From an uncultured bacterium (GTDB taxonomy: Bacteria; Cyanobacteriota; Vampirovibrionia; Gastranaerophilales; Gastranaerophilaceae), in contig CASFTJ010000014.1 in the NCBI GenBank assembly GCA_949297715.1, forward strand, positions 1 through 33,912: a stretch of 33,912 nt of DNA. The letters run 5' to 3'. The position numbers and the translations under genes were made by a program. Below the pieces are notes generated by a model. It saw only the letters and a program-made list of their open reading frames with translations, searched no databases and was not told where the DNA came from. Of this stretch, positions 6,721 through 13,983 are shown in pieces. Each line of letters begins with the position of its first letter. The first letter of the stretch is position 1.

Positions 6721-7512
6721 CTACATCCACTCGCAAACATCGTGATTGCAAAGAGTTTTCTCTAAATCAGTCATAACTTCTTCTTTTGTCATCTCATAAG
6801 TTACCGGAGTAATGGAAATTTTGTTATTTCTAACAGCTGCAATATCAGTATTAGCGTCAGTCGGCTCAGTTGTAAGCTCGCCCGCCATCCAGTAATAGAC
6901 CTTGCCTCTTGGGTCAACACGCTTTTCGTAAGTATTTGTAAACATCTTTGAGCCAAGTTCAGTAATCGCAATCCCTGCAATATCATCAGCATCAAGAAGC
7001 GGGACATTAACATTTAAAAGCGTTTTTTGCGGAAAATTAAAATTTTTAAGCCTTTTTAACATACCTCTGACGAATTTTGCGCTAAATTCAAAATCGTCAT
7101 AATCAGAATGCATACTTGCTAAAGACACTGCAATACTCGGAATTCCCATCATAGCGCCTTCCATAGCACAGCTTACGGTGCCTGAATACAAAATATCAGA
7201 ACCCAAATTCGGCCCGTGATTTATTCCTGAAATTACAATATCCGGCTGCTCCTCCTCTGATAAAATAGCATTAATCCCGATTTTAACGCAATCACCTGGG
7301 GTTCCTGTGGTTACCCAAGAGCGTTTCGCTCCGTTTATCGGGTCAAGTTCTTCAACCCTCAAAGGAGTGTGAAGTGTCAAAGAATGCCCCGCCGCACTTC
7401 TTTCCCTGTCAGGTGCAATCACATAAACATCATGATCCTGAGAAAGCTCTTTTGTAAGCATTCTTATCCCGTTTGCCGCAATCCCGTCATCATTTGATAT
7501 TAATATTTTCAT
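6721..7512 (-). CDS. surE: 5'/3'-nucleotidase SurE
   Basis: Metal-dependent phosphatase that removes phosphate from nucleoside 5'- and 3'-monophosphates and is linked to stationary-phase survival and nucleotide salvage. The N-terminal ILISNDDG gives the metal ligands Asp8 and Asp9; APDRERSAAGHS (33-44) holds Ser39; SGINHGPN (95-102) holds Asn98; and GTVSCAMEGA follows. At 263 residues it is normal length and complete. It reads from ATG after GAGGTAGGAAA. It is a single gene with a small-RNA locus upstream. Cytoplasmic, no signal peptide. Confidence 0.96.
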   Translation of the reverse strand: MKILISNDDGIAANGIRMLTKELSQDHDVYVIAPDRERSAAGHSLTLHTPLRVEELDPINGAKRSWVTTGTPGDCVKIGINAILSEEEQPDIVISGINHGPNLGSDILYSGTVSCAMEGAMMGIPSIAVSLASMHSDYDDFEFSAKFVRGMLKRLKNFNFPQKTLLNVNVPLLDADDIAGIAITELGSKMFTNTYEKRVDPRGKVYYWMAGELTTEPTDANTDIAAVRNNKISITPVTYEMTKEEVMTDLEKTLCNHDVCEWM

Positions 7513-7762
7513 TTTCCTACCTCGTTAAAATCTGTTTACTTAATCTTACCATATTATTCAATCATTCAAAAGCCGATATTTAACTATTTTATACAATCTA
7601 AATATTCTAAACTTAAATACGCTTAAAGCAATAATATCAATAATTTTTGCCAAATTCAAGGAAACATCCCTCCAAGTCTAATATTAACTTTTGTAACGAA
7701 ACATAAAAATAATAACTTAAATATAGCAATTTTATATAACAAAAATTTTTTATATAGATGAA

Positions 7763-7881
7763 CACGAGGAACGCTTAAAATTGAGAAATCAGACAGATTT
7801 TAAGCACACACTACACTTCACACTATTTGAGGAATGAATCAATGTTTATTCCGGAGCCCCCTAAAAAAGGGCTCTTTTTTT
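7763..7881 (+). ncRNA. Probable small structured RNA, three hairpins with terminator
   Basis: Between surE and the next gene lies a stretch with three successive stems. Stem 1 is GCTTAAAAT/ATTTTAAGC (7773-7781 with 7797-7805). Stem 2 is GGAATGAA/TTTATTCC (7831-7838 with 7845-7852, one G-U). Stem 3 is GAGCCC/GGGCTC (7854-7859 with 7869-7874), ending in seven T. A TATATAGAT element at 7751-7759 could be the -10, giving a start near 7763 and a transcript of about 119 nt. No ORF with a ribosome-binding site fits inside. It could instead be the attenuated leader of the downstream gene, but the terminator is strong and the next start is 113 nt beyond. I do not recognise the family. The part from 7513 to 7750 is AT-rich and shows nothing else. 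Confidence 0.55.
7854..7881 (+). terminator. Intrinsic terminator of the small RNA
   Basis: GAGCCC, loop CCTAAAAAA, GGGCTC, then TTTTTTT. GC-rich stem with a full T run, the clearest rho-independent terminator in the window. Confidence 0.85.
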
Positions 7882-7994
7882 GTGCAAAATTAAATGAAAA
7901 ACTTTTAGTTAAAAATATATTTTAACAAAAAGCAATTTTTAACACAAAAAATACTTTATATAAATATACGGGGAAAATTTTAGGAAAAATTAAT

Positions 7995-9668
7995 ATGACA
8001 GCTATTACAAAAATCGGCACTGTAGTAAAACAGCTTGCAAAACTTGAAAAGTCAAGTTTTAGAGACAAAGAAAAACTTCTAAACAAACTATATAAAACAA
8101 TTACAGACGGCAGTGGAAAGCCTTCTCCTATTGTTTATGAAGGTAAATATTTAGATGAATTACCTGATTTGTTTAAGCAGTTTATTCAAGGTGCAAAAAA
8201 GCCCAAAGTTATTATATGCGCAAAATCATCCCAAAAAGGTCAGGGGATTTTAGGAGTTACGGTTAAAGACGGGAATAAAACCACCTCAAGACTTGTGATA
8301 GGAGTTGACAGTACAAAAGGGGAATTGCCGATAATTCAGGTAAGAGGAGTTCACGGAACCGCCGATAGCAAAGCATTAACTTTCAATACCATCTATAACC
8401 CGAATATTAAACTTGATAACCATACAATGAGTATTTTAACTTCTAAATCAAAAGGCGGTCAGCTCTTATCTTCCAAATATCTGGATGAAACAAATCAACC
8501 TGCTTTGCTCATAGATACCAGCTTTGACAAAAATACAGCCTCAAAGCTCGGTTATTCTAAGAGAGCAACAAAACAAATCAACTCTCATCAATCATTGACC
8601 GCAAAAAAAATTAATCAATGGCAGTTAAAATTAAAACAACTCTTTGAAACAAAAGGCAACAGAATATATTCAATTAATGACTGCCTTGATGATGTAATAA
8701 AAATTGCTCAACGAACAGAAAAACCGACATTCGACGGTGTATCTGAAGTAAAAAACATTTTGGCTAAAAAAATGGGATATGATCCGGCTAAAATTGATTT
8801 AAAATTTGGGAAAGATGGCGCTATGGCATTTAACCAGTTCACCGGACAACTAACAATTAACCCAGTTTTTTTAAGTGATGCTACATATCAAGATATAGCT
8901 GTCTGTATGGCTCACGAGCTAACGCATATGGAAGATTTTGTAAAATTGTATAAAAAAATAGGGCCGGAAAAATTTGAACAACTTGTTCGCCCAGCTGTGT
9001 TTGTTAAAGAAAACACCTCCAAGTTAAACCACAAATGGTATCAAGAAATGTCAAAATTTGTAGATGCTGACAGTTGGAAGTTTAACGAAGGACTTGCAAA
9101 AACGATTGTAACGGATAACAATGGTAAAATAATTAAAAAAATTAATCATTTGGCATTCAACGCAAATACAATGATAAAAGAATTAAAAAATGAAATAAGC
9201 ATGGCAAAAGCAAATTTTTCAGGGAAATTTGCTTGGATTAAAGATGCTGAAAAGTATCAATTTTCTGAAATCGAAGAACACGCAAGACTTGTCGAAAAAA
9301 ATATTTTATATAAATTAGAAAACCAAGGGCTTCTTCAAACGACAAAATATTCCGCTACATACGGGGAGAAACCGTCAACAGCCTTAGGCAGATACGATAG
9401 CAATTTTAAACCCTTGGAAGAAGCTATAGAAAAATTAGGCGGAGATAAATCTAAAACATTTAATGATATGTATTATAAAGAACTGGAGCTTAAAAATAAA
9501 AGGCTTGCTGAGTTAAGCAAGAAGATGGATTCAGACGGTTTACCAACTGCTGAAGTTGAAGAAATGCAACAGCTTATAAAAACAACATTCGGTGACGTAG
9601 AAACAATGGAGACAAAAATAATTTCCAACATTGCTCAAAAATTGGGTGTTTCAATTAAACTTTGTTAA
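7995..9668 (+). CDS. Putative HExxH zinc metalloprotein of unknown function
   Basis: 557 residues, ATG preceded by TAGGAAAAA. Residues 302-312 read AVCMAHELTHM, a HExxH zinc-peptidase motif (His307, Glu308, His311). The surrounding GQLTINPVFLSD at 284-295 resembles the strand that precedes the active helix in other gluzincin-like proteins. A possible third ligand is Glu365 in FNEGLA, 54 residues on. There is no signal peptide or membrane helix. The N-terminal third (1-200) looks like a separate beta-rich domain, and the C-terminus (430-557) is helical and charged. The gene stands alone between a small RNA and a strong hairpin. Peptidase activity is inferred from one motif; substrate and location are unknown, and an exported toxin or effector is only one possibility. 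Confidence 0.6.
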   Translation: MTAITKIGTVVKQLAKLEKSSFRDKEKLLNKLYKTITDGSGKPSPIVYEGKYLDELPDLFKQFIQGAKKPKVIICAKSSQKGQGILGVTVKDGNKTTSRLVIGVDSTKGELPIIQVRGVHGTADSKALTFNTIYNPNIKLDNHTMSILTSKSKGGQLLSSKYLDETNQPALLIDTSFDKNTASKLGYSKRATKQINSHQSLTAKKINQWQLKLKQLFETKGNRIYSINDCLDDVIKIAQRTEKPTFDGVSEVKNILAKKMGYDPAKIDLKFGKDGAMAFNQFTGQLTINPVFLSDATYQDIAVCMAHELTHMEDFVKLYKKIGPEKFEQLVRPAVFVKENTSKLNHKWYQEMSKFVDADSWKFNEGLAKTIVTDNNGKIIKKINHLAFNANTMIKELKNEISMAKANFSGKFAWIKDAEKYQFSEIEEHARLVEKNILYKLENQGLLQTTKYSATYGEKPSTALGRYDSNFKPLEEAIEKLGGDKSKTFNDMYYKELELKNKRLAELSKKMDSDGLPTAEVEEMQQLIKTTFGDVETMETKIISNIAQKLGVSIKLC

Positions 9669-9683
9669 ATTATAACTGTACCA

Positions 9684-9719
9684 AAATATTCCGAGTATGT
9701 GATATTACTCGGAATATTT
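9684..9719. terminator. Strong hairpin after the HExxH gene
   Basis: AAATATTCCGAGTA (9684-9697) and TACTCGGAATATTT (9706-9719) form a perfect 14-bp stem with an 8-nt loop, 15 nt after the stop codon. No long T run follows, but its place between converging genes suggests two-way termination. Confidence 0.65.
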
Positions 9720-9738
9720 AATAATAAATTTCTAACAG

Positions 9739-9879
9739 CTATTTTGTTACCAAAATATTAACCCAAGCAAGCTTGCCGCGCTTGTTGATTTTGAGAGGGA
9801 TTTCTTTCTTTGTTTTTTCAGGGGCAAAATCTGATTTTTGATAGTTAATCAAATAACGCATAAATTCAGGGCTAAACAT
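9739..9879 (-). CDS. Small basic protein, 46 residues
   Basis: Short ORF with good translation signals: AAAGGAG lies 6 nt before the ATG at 9879, and it ends in TAG at 9739. The protein begins MFSPEFMRYLINYQKSDF and ends with a Lys-rich stretch (KKEIPLKINKRGKLAWVNI). It has 10 Lys and 2 Arg, no Cys and no membrane segment. The N-terminus is amphipathic. It is separated from sdaAA by about 155 bp containing a promoter-like TTGATT-17 bp-TATACA on the minus strand and an 11-bp tandem repeat, so it probably has its own transcript. I do not recognise a family; a small regulatory or nucleic-acid-binding protein would fit its charge. Confidence 0.6.
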   Translation of the reverse strand: MFSPEFMRYLINYQKSDFAPEKTKKEIPLKINKRGKLAWVNILVTK

Positions 9880-9976
9880 TAACACTCCTTTGTCACACTT
9901 TATAATTTGAGAATTGAATTAAATACACATACTACCACTTTGTATATATATAAAACCACGAAAAATCAAAATATTG

Positions 9977-9998
9977 TCAAATCTTTATCAAATCTTTA
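9977..9998. repeat. Two tandem 11-bp repeats upstream of the small ORF
   Basis: TCAAATCTTTA occurs twice in direct tandem (9977-9987, 9988-9998). An 11-bp period of direct repeats is the spacing used by OmpR/PhoB-type response regulators. It lies upstream of the 46-residue ORF on the minus strand. Confidence 0.4.
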
Positions 9999-10034
9999 CA
10001 TATATTAATAAGATACTTAACAATTACAAATAAT

Positions 10035-10913
10035 TTACTTAAACAATTTTTCTTTTAAATCAAGTGCGGTTTTAGTAGTAGCAAGCCCCGCCTGAGAGCT
10101 TTCCTTGAGCATCGGAGACATCAAAGTCCCTGTCTGCTCCAGCGCATCAACAACTTCATCAAGCGGAATTTTGGATTTTATATCCGCTAATGCAAGCTCT
10201 GAAGCGGTCACGGCATGGATTGCAAGAAATGGATTTCTCTTAACACAAGGGATTTCCACTAATCCGCAAACCGGATCACACGTAAGCCCCAAAAGATTTT
10301 TAAGAGCAAGCGCAACCGCATTAAGAATTTGGTCAATATTTCCGCCTCTCATCTGCGTTAAAGCCGCCGCGCTCATCGCTGATGCTACCCCGCATTCTGC
10401 CTGACATCCTGCAACAGCACCTGCCAGTGCCACCTTATTTGAAACAATTCGCCCGACAACCCCGGCTGTTATAAGCGCATTAATCTGTTCTTCTTCACTT
10501 ATGCCTAAATCTTCACTCACACCAATAAGAACAGACGGAACTATCGCACAAGACCCCGCTGTCGGACAAGCCGCAATTTTTCCCATCCTTAGGTTTTCTT
10601 CTATTACCGCAAGCGCATAAGTAGTTATTTTTTCAAAAGTCCTGCCAAAAAGCGAATTCTCCTTCTCATACCGTTTTTGAAGCCTGTCGCAATCATCCCC
10701 GCACATTCCGCTGATAGACATCTCTTTGCTTTTTAAGCCTGATTTAATAGACTCTTTCATTGCATCAAGACTTCTTTTCACAAGCCTTCGAATTTCATCA
10801 ACGGAAACTTCAGCAAACTCTGCCTCCTGCGTCTGAATAATCTCCCAAATTTGCTTTCCGCTTACCGCACAAGCTTCACGTAATTCATCAAATGTACTTA
10901 TATTTTTTTCCAT
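10035..10913 (-). CDS. sdaAA: L-serine ammonia-lyase, iron-sulfur-dependent, alpha subunit
   Basis: Catalytic [4Fe-4S] subunit of the two-component L-serine dehydratase that converts serine to pyruvate and ammonia. Cysteines expected at the cluster are visible in ACPTAGSC (115-122), GCQAECGVA (169-177) and TCDPVCGLVEIPC (211-223). Residues 150-175 form the small-residue-rich helix region typical of the family. Length 292 matches split (Firmicutes-type) alpha subunits. It starts 2 nt after the stop of sdaAB, so the two are translationally coupled and share a promoter upstream of sdaAB. Cytoplasmic and expected to be oxygen-sensitive, which fits an anaerobe using serine as a carbon and energy source. 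Confidence 0.96.
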   Translation of the reverse strand: MEKNISTFDELREACAVSGKQIWEIIQTQEAEFAEVSVDEIRRLVKRSLDAMKESIKSGLKSKEMSISGMCGDDCDRLQKRYEKENSLFGRTFEKITTYALAVIEENLRMGKIAACPTAGSCAIVPSVLIGVSEDLGISEEEQINALITAGVVGRIVSNKVALAGAVAGCQAECGVASAMSAAALTQMRGGNIDQILNAVALALKNLLGLTCDPVCGLVEIPCVKRNPFLAIHAVTASELALADIKSKIPLDEVVDALEQTGTLMSPMLKESSQAGLATTKTALDLKEKLFK

Positions 10914-10915
10914 AA

Positions 10916-11575
10916 TTAACTTTCCAACTTCTCAATGTACCTTATCATATAAACATCATCCAGCATATACAAAAAATCAATAACTTTTTGGCTCACTTCA
11001 CCGTCCAAACAAATACACATTGAAGCATCCTGACCTTTTGCAGATCTGTCACAGTGAAAAGATGCAATATTTACATGGATAGAGTTCGTAACCCTTGCTA
11101 TCATATGCGGAACATCTTTGTAAAATAAAACAAGCGTATTGTATTTTCCCGTCAAACTTACCGAAAAATCATCAATTTTGGTAATCTCAATTTCGCCTGC
11201 ACCGACTGAATTGCCTGAAACTTTCATATTTCTGCGGCCTTCAAATATAAAATCAACAGCATTAGGATGACGATTAAAATCATCCAAATATTGAAATTCA
11301 TACTCTATTGACTTTGCTATATCAGAATTAAAAATATCTTTAATCCTTGTATCATCAACGTTCAAGCCCAAAACTCCCGCTAAAAGCCCCTTATCAGTTC
11401 CATGTCCTTTTCCGGTTCTTGCAAATGAATTATAAAGCTTAAACGTAACTTTATCAGGAACTTCATGGTAAATATTTCTTGCCAAAAGCCCTAATCTTAT
11501 TGCACCTGCGGTATGAGAGCTTGATGGCCCGACCATTACAGGTGAGATTATATCTATTATTGATGTCTGTTTCAT
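10916..11575 (-). CDS. sdaAB: L-serine ammonia-lyase, beta subunit
   Basis: Beta subunit of the split L-serine dehydratase, 219 residues. The N-terminal part has the family motif VGPSSSHTAGAIRLG (18-32), followed by the GKGHGTDKGLLAG segment (about 56-68). The C-terminal half (about 145-219) is an ACT-like domain that binds serine or another amino acid (for example RVTNSIHVNIASF). It is first in the operon, reading from an ATG after GGGAGAAA, with a strong promoter just upstream (TTGATA, 17 bp, TATAAT). The partner alpha subunit follows immediately. Confidence 0.95.
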   Translation of the reverse strand: MKQTSIIDIISPVMVGPSSSHTAGAIRLGLLARNIYHEVPDKVTFKLYNSFARTGKGHGTDKGLLAGVLGLNVDDTRIKDIFNSDIAKSIEYEFQYLDDFNRHPNAVDFIFEGRRNMKVSGNSVGAGEIEITKIDDFSVSLTGKYNTLVLFYKDVPHMIARVTNSIHVNIASFHCDRSAKGQDASMCICLDGEVSQKVIDFLYMLDDVYMIRYIEKLES

Positions 11576-11592
11576 AAATTTCTCCCGACAAA

Positions 11593-11621
11593 ATTATATC
11601 TTAACAAAACCTGCTTATCAA
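11593..11621 (-). promoter_or_regulatory. Sigma-70-type promoter of sdaAB-sdaAA
   Basis: On the minus strand TTGATA (complement of 11616-11621), a 17-bp spacer and a consensus TATAAT (complement of 11593-11598). The start site would be about 10-15 nt upstream of the sdaAB ATG, leaving room for the GGGAGAAA ribosome-binding site. Confidence 0.75.
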
Positions 11622-11641
11622 GAAGATTTCGGAGTAAATCA

Positions 11642-11669
11642 AAAGGCGGCTTTATGAAAAACCGCCTTT
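11642..11669 (-). terminator. Terminator after sepF
   Basis: AAAGGCGG and CCGCCTTT form an 8-bp GC-rich stem with a 12-nt loop, 41 nt after the sepF stop. On the minus strand it ends CCGCCTTTTGATTT. It separates yggS-sepF from the sdaAB promoter. Confidence 0.65.
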
Positions 11670-11710
11670 AAACTATCCTCTTCTTCTCATAACAAGTTAA
11701 CGAACAGACC

Positions 11711-12214
11711 TTACTGTAAAGGTGCTCTCCAAAGAGAGTCGTTAAATTTATTTTGTACAGCATTGATATCAACAGACAAAGTTACGTTGCTCGGAGTGAA
11801 AACAAATACCAAATCGCCGACTTTTTGCGGTTTGCCGTTCAGGGCGTGTGCTGCGCCGCAAACAAAATCAATTGTTCTTTGAGATTGTTCTTTGTCGAGT
11901 AAATGCAAGTTAAGGACGATTGTTTGTCTGTCTTTCAAATGCTGAACGATTTGTGCTGCATCATCAAATGAACGAGGTTCCATAATTCTAACTTCATAAC
12001 CTCTGTAATTCGGATGAGCTACAACCTTCAAATCCTGATTTTTTTCTTGTTTAGACTGGTATGAATAAGCAGGATCAATTGCAAGGTTATCTTGAACCTC
12101 ATATCCGCCTTCCATATCATCTTCTGCCATATCATCAAAAATTGTTTCTCTGGGTTCAAACCCTTTTACAAGAAAATCAACTACTGATTTAATTTTGTCT
12201 GTTACAATCGCCAC
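11711..12214 (-). CDS. sepF: Cell division protein SepF
   Basis: Cytoplasmic FtsZ-binding protein that anchors the Z ring to the membrane in bacteria without FtsA or alongside it. Length 167. The N-terminus is an amphipathic membrane-targeting helix (IKSVVDFLVKGF, 8-19), followed by an acidic linker (about 20-65). The conserved C-terminal SepF domain (about 70-160) shows RSFDDAAQIVQHLKDRQTIV and DFVCGAAHALNG, which are diagnostic. It starts with GTG after GGAGGAAAAAC. It lies 33 bp downstream of yggS, the same pairing as ylmE-ylmF in Firmicutes and in Cyanobacteria, so it is co-transcribed. Confidence 0.95.
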   Translation of the reverse strand: MAIVTDKIKSVVDFLVKGFEPRETIFDDMAEDDMEGGYEVQDNLAIDPAYSYQSKQEKNQDLKVVAHPNYRGYEVRIMEPRSFDDAAQIVQHLKDRQTIVLNLHLLDKEQSQRTIDFVCGAAHALNGKPQKVGDLVFVFTPSNVTLSVDINAVQNKFNDSLWRAPLQ

Positions 12215-12247
12215 CGTTTTTCCTCCGTTTATTTTTATTTATCTTAC

Positions 12248-12910
12248 TTAACTAAACAACCTTCTGCCAATTCTAAGCATTGTCGCTCCGCATTGAGCAG
12301 CAATCTTGTAATCCTGACTCATCCCCATAGATAGTTCTTTCATTTTGCAGTTATATTTTTTTTCCAAAAGCTTTTTCGTTTCCGCAACATCTTTGAAAAG
12401 TTCAAACAAAGTCTTGTCCTCAGCACCCAATGGCGCCATATTCATCAACCCTTCAATACTGATTCCGTCAAGCTTTTGAATTTCAGGAAATACTTCTATC
12501 AATTCGTATTTCGAAAACCCTGATTTTTGAATTTCTCCTGCGTTATTCAGTTGAAGAAGAATTTTTTGAACTTTACCAAAACTTTTGGCGGTTTCAGAAA
12601 TGTGTTCCGCAAGCTTCAAAGAATCAACAGAATGGATATAATCAAAATGTTCGACAGTCTTTTTAACTTTATTCGACTGCAGATGCCCTATAAAATGAAA
12701 AGTCGAATTATTTTTCACTTCCAAAGGCAGCTTTTCGATTTTCTCTATAGCCTCAACCGTTCTTGACTCCCCAAAATTTCGTATCCCTGCCGCAAACGCC
12801 TGAACTATCGCTTCTCCGTCAAAATACTTTGTAACTGCAATAATATTTGGTCTATAAGGTGCAATTTCTTCTTGTATTTTTGAAAGATTCTCTTTTACCT
12901 TAAACTGCAT
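12248..12910 (-). CDS. yggS: PLP homeostasis protein, YggS/PLPBP family
   Basis: Single-domain TIM-barrel pyridoxal-phosphate-binding protein that buffers PLP and affects amino-acid metabolism; no catalytic reaction is known. The PLP lysine is Lys28 in IAVTKYF. Later family marks are FGESR (46-50, usually FGENY/R), FIGHLQSNK (about 73-81), and the C-terminal LSMGMSQDYKIAAQCGATMLR. 220 residues, normal length. ATG is preceded by AGAGGAAG. It heads the yggS-sepF operon with a good promoter 70 bp upstream. Confidence 0.95.
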   Translation of the reverse strand: MQFKVKENLSKIQEEIAPYRPNIIAVTKYFDGEAIVQAFAAGIRNFGESRTVEAIEKIEKLPLEVKNNSTFHFIGHLQSNKVKKTVEHFDYIHSVDSLKLAEHISETAKSFGKVQKILLQLNNAGEIQKSGFSKYELIEVFPEIQKLDGISIEGLMNMAPLGAEDKTLFELFKDVAETKKLLEKKYNCKMKELSMGMSQDYKIAAQCGATMLRIGRRLFS

Positions 12911-12972
12911 ACCATCTTCCTCTTACAAGAAATCACGATTGCTGTCTGTTATGACGAACAATCATTTGAATA

Positions 12973-13009
12973 TACAATTAATTGTACTCTATACCTTTAT
13001 AGCGGACAA
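12973..13009 (-). promoter_or_regulatory. yggS-sepF promoter overlapped by a 14-bp palindrome
   Basis: On the minus strand TTGTCC (complement of 13004-13009), 17 bp, TACAAT (complement of 12981-12986), about 70 nt before the yggS ATG. The perfect palindrome TACAATTAATTGTA (12973-12986) covers the -10 and start-site region and could bind a dimeric repressor. Confidence 0.55.
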
Positions 13010-13253
13010 CTATTTTGTTTTTTGTAACCCAATCATTCTTTAGATTTCTCTAAAACCATGATGTTGACATGATTTCAGCCATTTTAATATTTCTTAAACG
13101 TTGGTTACAATTTGTAATAATAAGAAAATTTCCCATGACTTAGGGCATGCCCGTAGATTACAAAACTTTCACTGTACAATATTCCAAGTCTTAGAATAAA
13201 CTATTTTGAGGCAAATTTTATCCTTTAAATGATTGAGATTTTAATTAAAATTT
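13010..13253. other. Gap between yggS promoter and the second prepilin gene
   Basis: I find no gene here. The only structure is a widely spaced 8-bp inverted repeat, TTGTAACC (13022-13029) and GGTTACAA (13103-13110). The segment would be the downstream region of the minus-strand prepilin gene; no T-tailed terminator is evident. Confidence 0.4.
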
Positions 13254-13952
13254 TTATTTCCTTAACATTTCATCAATGAACATTCCCCCCTTTTCTTTCA
13301 TCGCACAAATTTCACTTTCAATAATAACACCCCTGTTTATACCCTTACGCGACAGTGTCATATAATAAAGGTCATATCCCCATCTATTAGGGCCTTTTGC
13401 TCCGTTAACATCTACTAAAAAATATATATTATGATTACTAGGACCTGTAGTATCGGTATTCAAAATCAAATATGCACCATCATTTAAAACATAAAATTTT
13501 GCATGATAAAAATCCATTGAGCAACTTGGATACATAATCTCTCCGCCTTCAGCAAGAACCTGCTCTTTGGTTTTATACTGAGGGTGACAAGTATAATCTG
13601 TGCGACTACAAGTTTGAAGAACTTTTACTTTTTTCAAAAAGTTATCCCAAAATTCACTACATTGATCTAAATGATAACCATTTTCAACTCCACTTTCAGA
13701 CATCCAGTAGCACTCATAAGGCGCTCCCCATTCTGCCTGCACAAGATTTATAGTATTCTGAAGATTTGCATACATCTTCTTAAACTGCTGAACTAAAATC
13801 ATTCGCTCGGCTTTGTTTATAATCATAGGCATTGTCATTGCGGCGACAACACCTATAATCCCCAATGTAATTAAAACCTCAGCCATTGTAAAAGCTTTGT
13901 TTTTTCCTTTTAAGGAGCTATTCTCGAGTGCCCCCCCCCCCCTGTAATTCAA
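13254..13952 (-). CDS. Type IV pilin-like protein with G tract in leader
   Basis: Prepilin-type protein, about 212 residues after cleavage. Leader ends LKGKNKA; the mature start is FTMAEVLITLGIIGVVAAM with Phe+1 and Glu+5, and then the hydrophobic helix. -1 is Ala, not Gly. The C-terminal domain has eight Cys (for example CYWMSESG, DQCSEFW, TCSRTDYTC, YPSCSMDF, SEICAM), suggesting disulfides, and patterned Asp/Gly segments as in pseudopilins. The end given here is a TTG (13952) that is in frame but has no ribosome-binding site at proper distance. The well-placed start is the ATG at 13965, after GGAGCAAAAGGTG, but with the present 12-G tract that frame stops at TAG after 15 codons. Losing one G would join ATG and pilin. 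So the gene is probably switched OFF in this sequence. It sits downstream of a DNA methyltransferase on the same strand. Confidence 0.85.
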   Translation of the reverse strand: MNYRGGGALENSSLKGKNKAFTMAEVLITLGIIGVVAAMTMPMIINKAERMILVQQFKKMYANLQNTINLVQAEWGAPYECYWMSESGVENGYHLDQCSEFWDNFLKKVKVLQTCSRTDYTCHPQYKTKEQVLAEGGEIMYPSCSMDFYHAKFYVLNDGAYLILNTDTTGPSNHNIYFLVDVNGAKGPNRWGYDLYYMTLSRKGINRGVIIESEICAMKEKGGMFIDEMLRK

Positions 13953-13983
13953 TCATATCAAGCATTTTCACCTTTTGCTCCTT
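13912..13983 (-). promoter_or_regulatory. Inverted repeat pairing ribosome-binding site and leader of second prepilin gene
   Basis: In the mRNA AAGGAGC (complement of 13977-13983) is upstream of the ATG and GCTCCTT (complement of 13912-13918) lies after the G tract. The 7-bp complement mirrors the one at 218-290, with start codon and G tract in the loop. Masking of translation is inferred. Confidence 0.4.
13931..13942 (-). repeat. 12-base G homopolymer in second prepilin leader
   Basis: Twelve C on the plus strand, G in the mRNA, between the ATG at 13965 and the prepilin cleavage site. The ATG and pilin frames agree for 11 or 14 G, not 12. It is followed by CACTCG, as the first tract is followed by CACCCG, so the two leaders share ancestry. 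Confidence 0.85.

Noticed and set aside
13022-13110. Inverted repeat TTGTAACC/GGTTACAA as a terminator or operator
   Set aside because: Eight-bp arms about 73 bp apart in AT-rich DNA, no T run and no other support; chance is likely.
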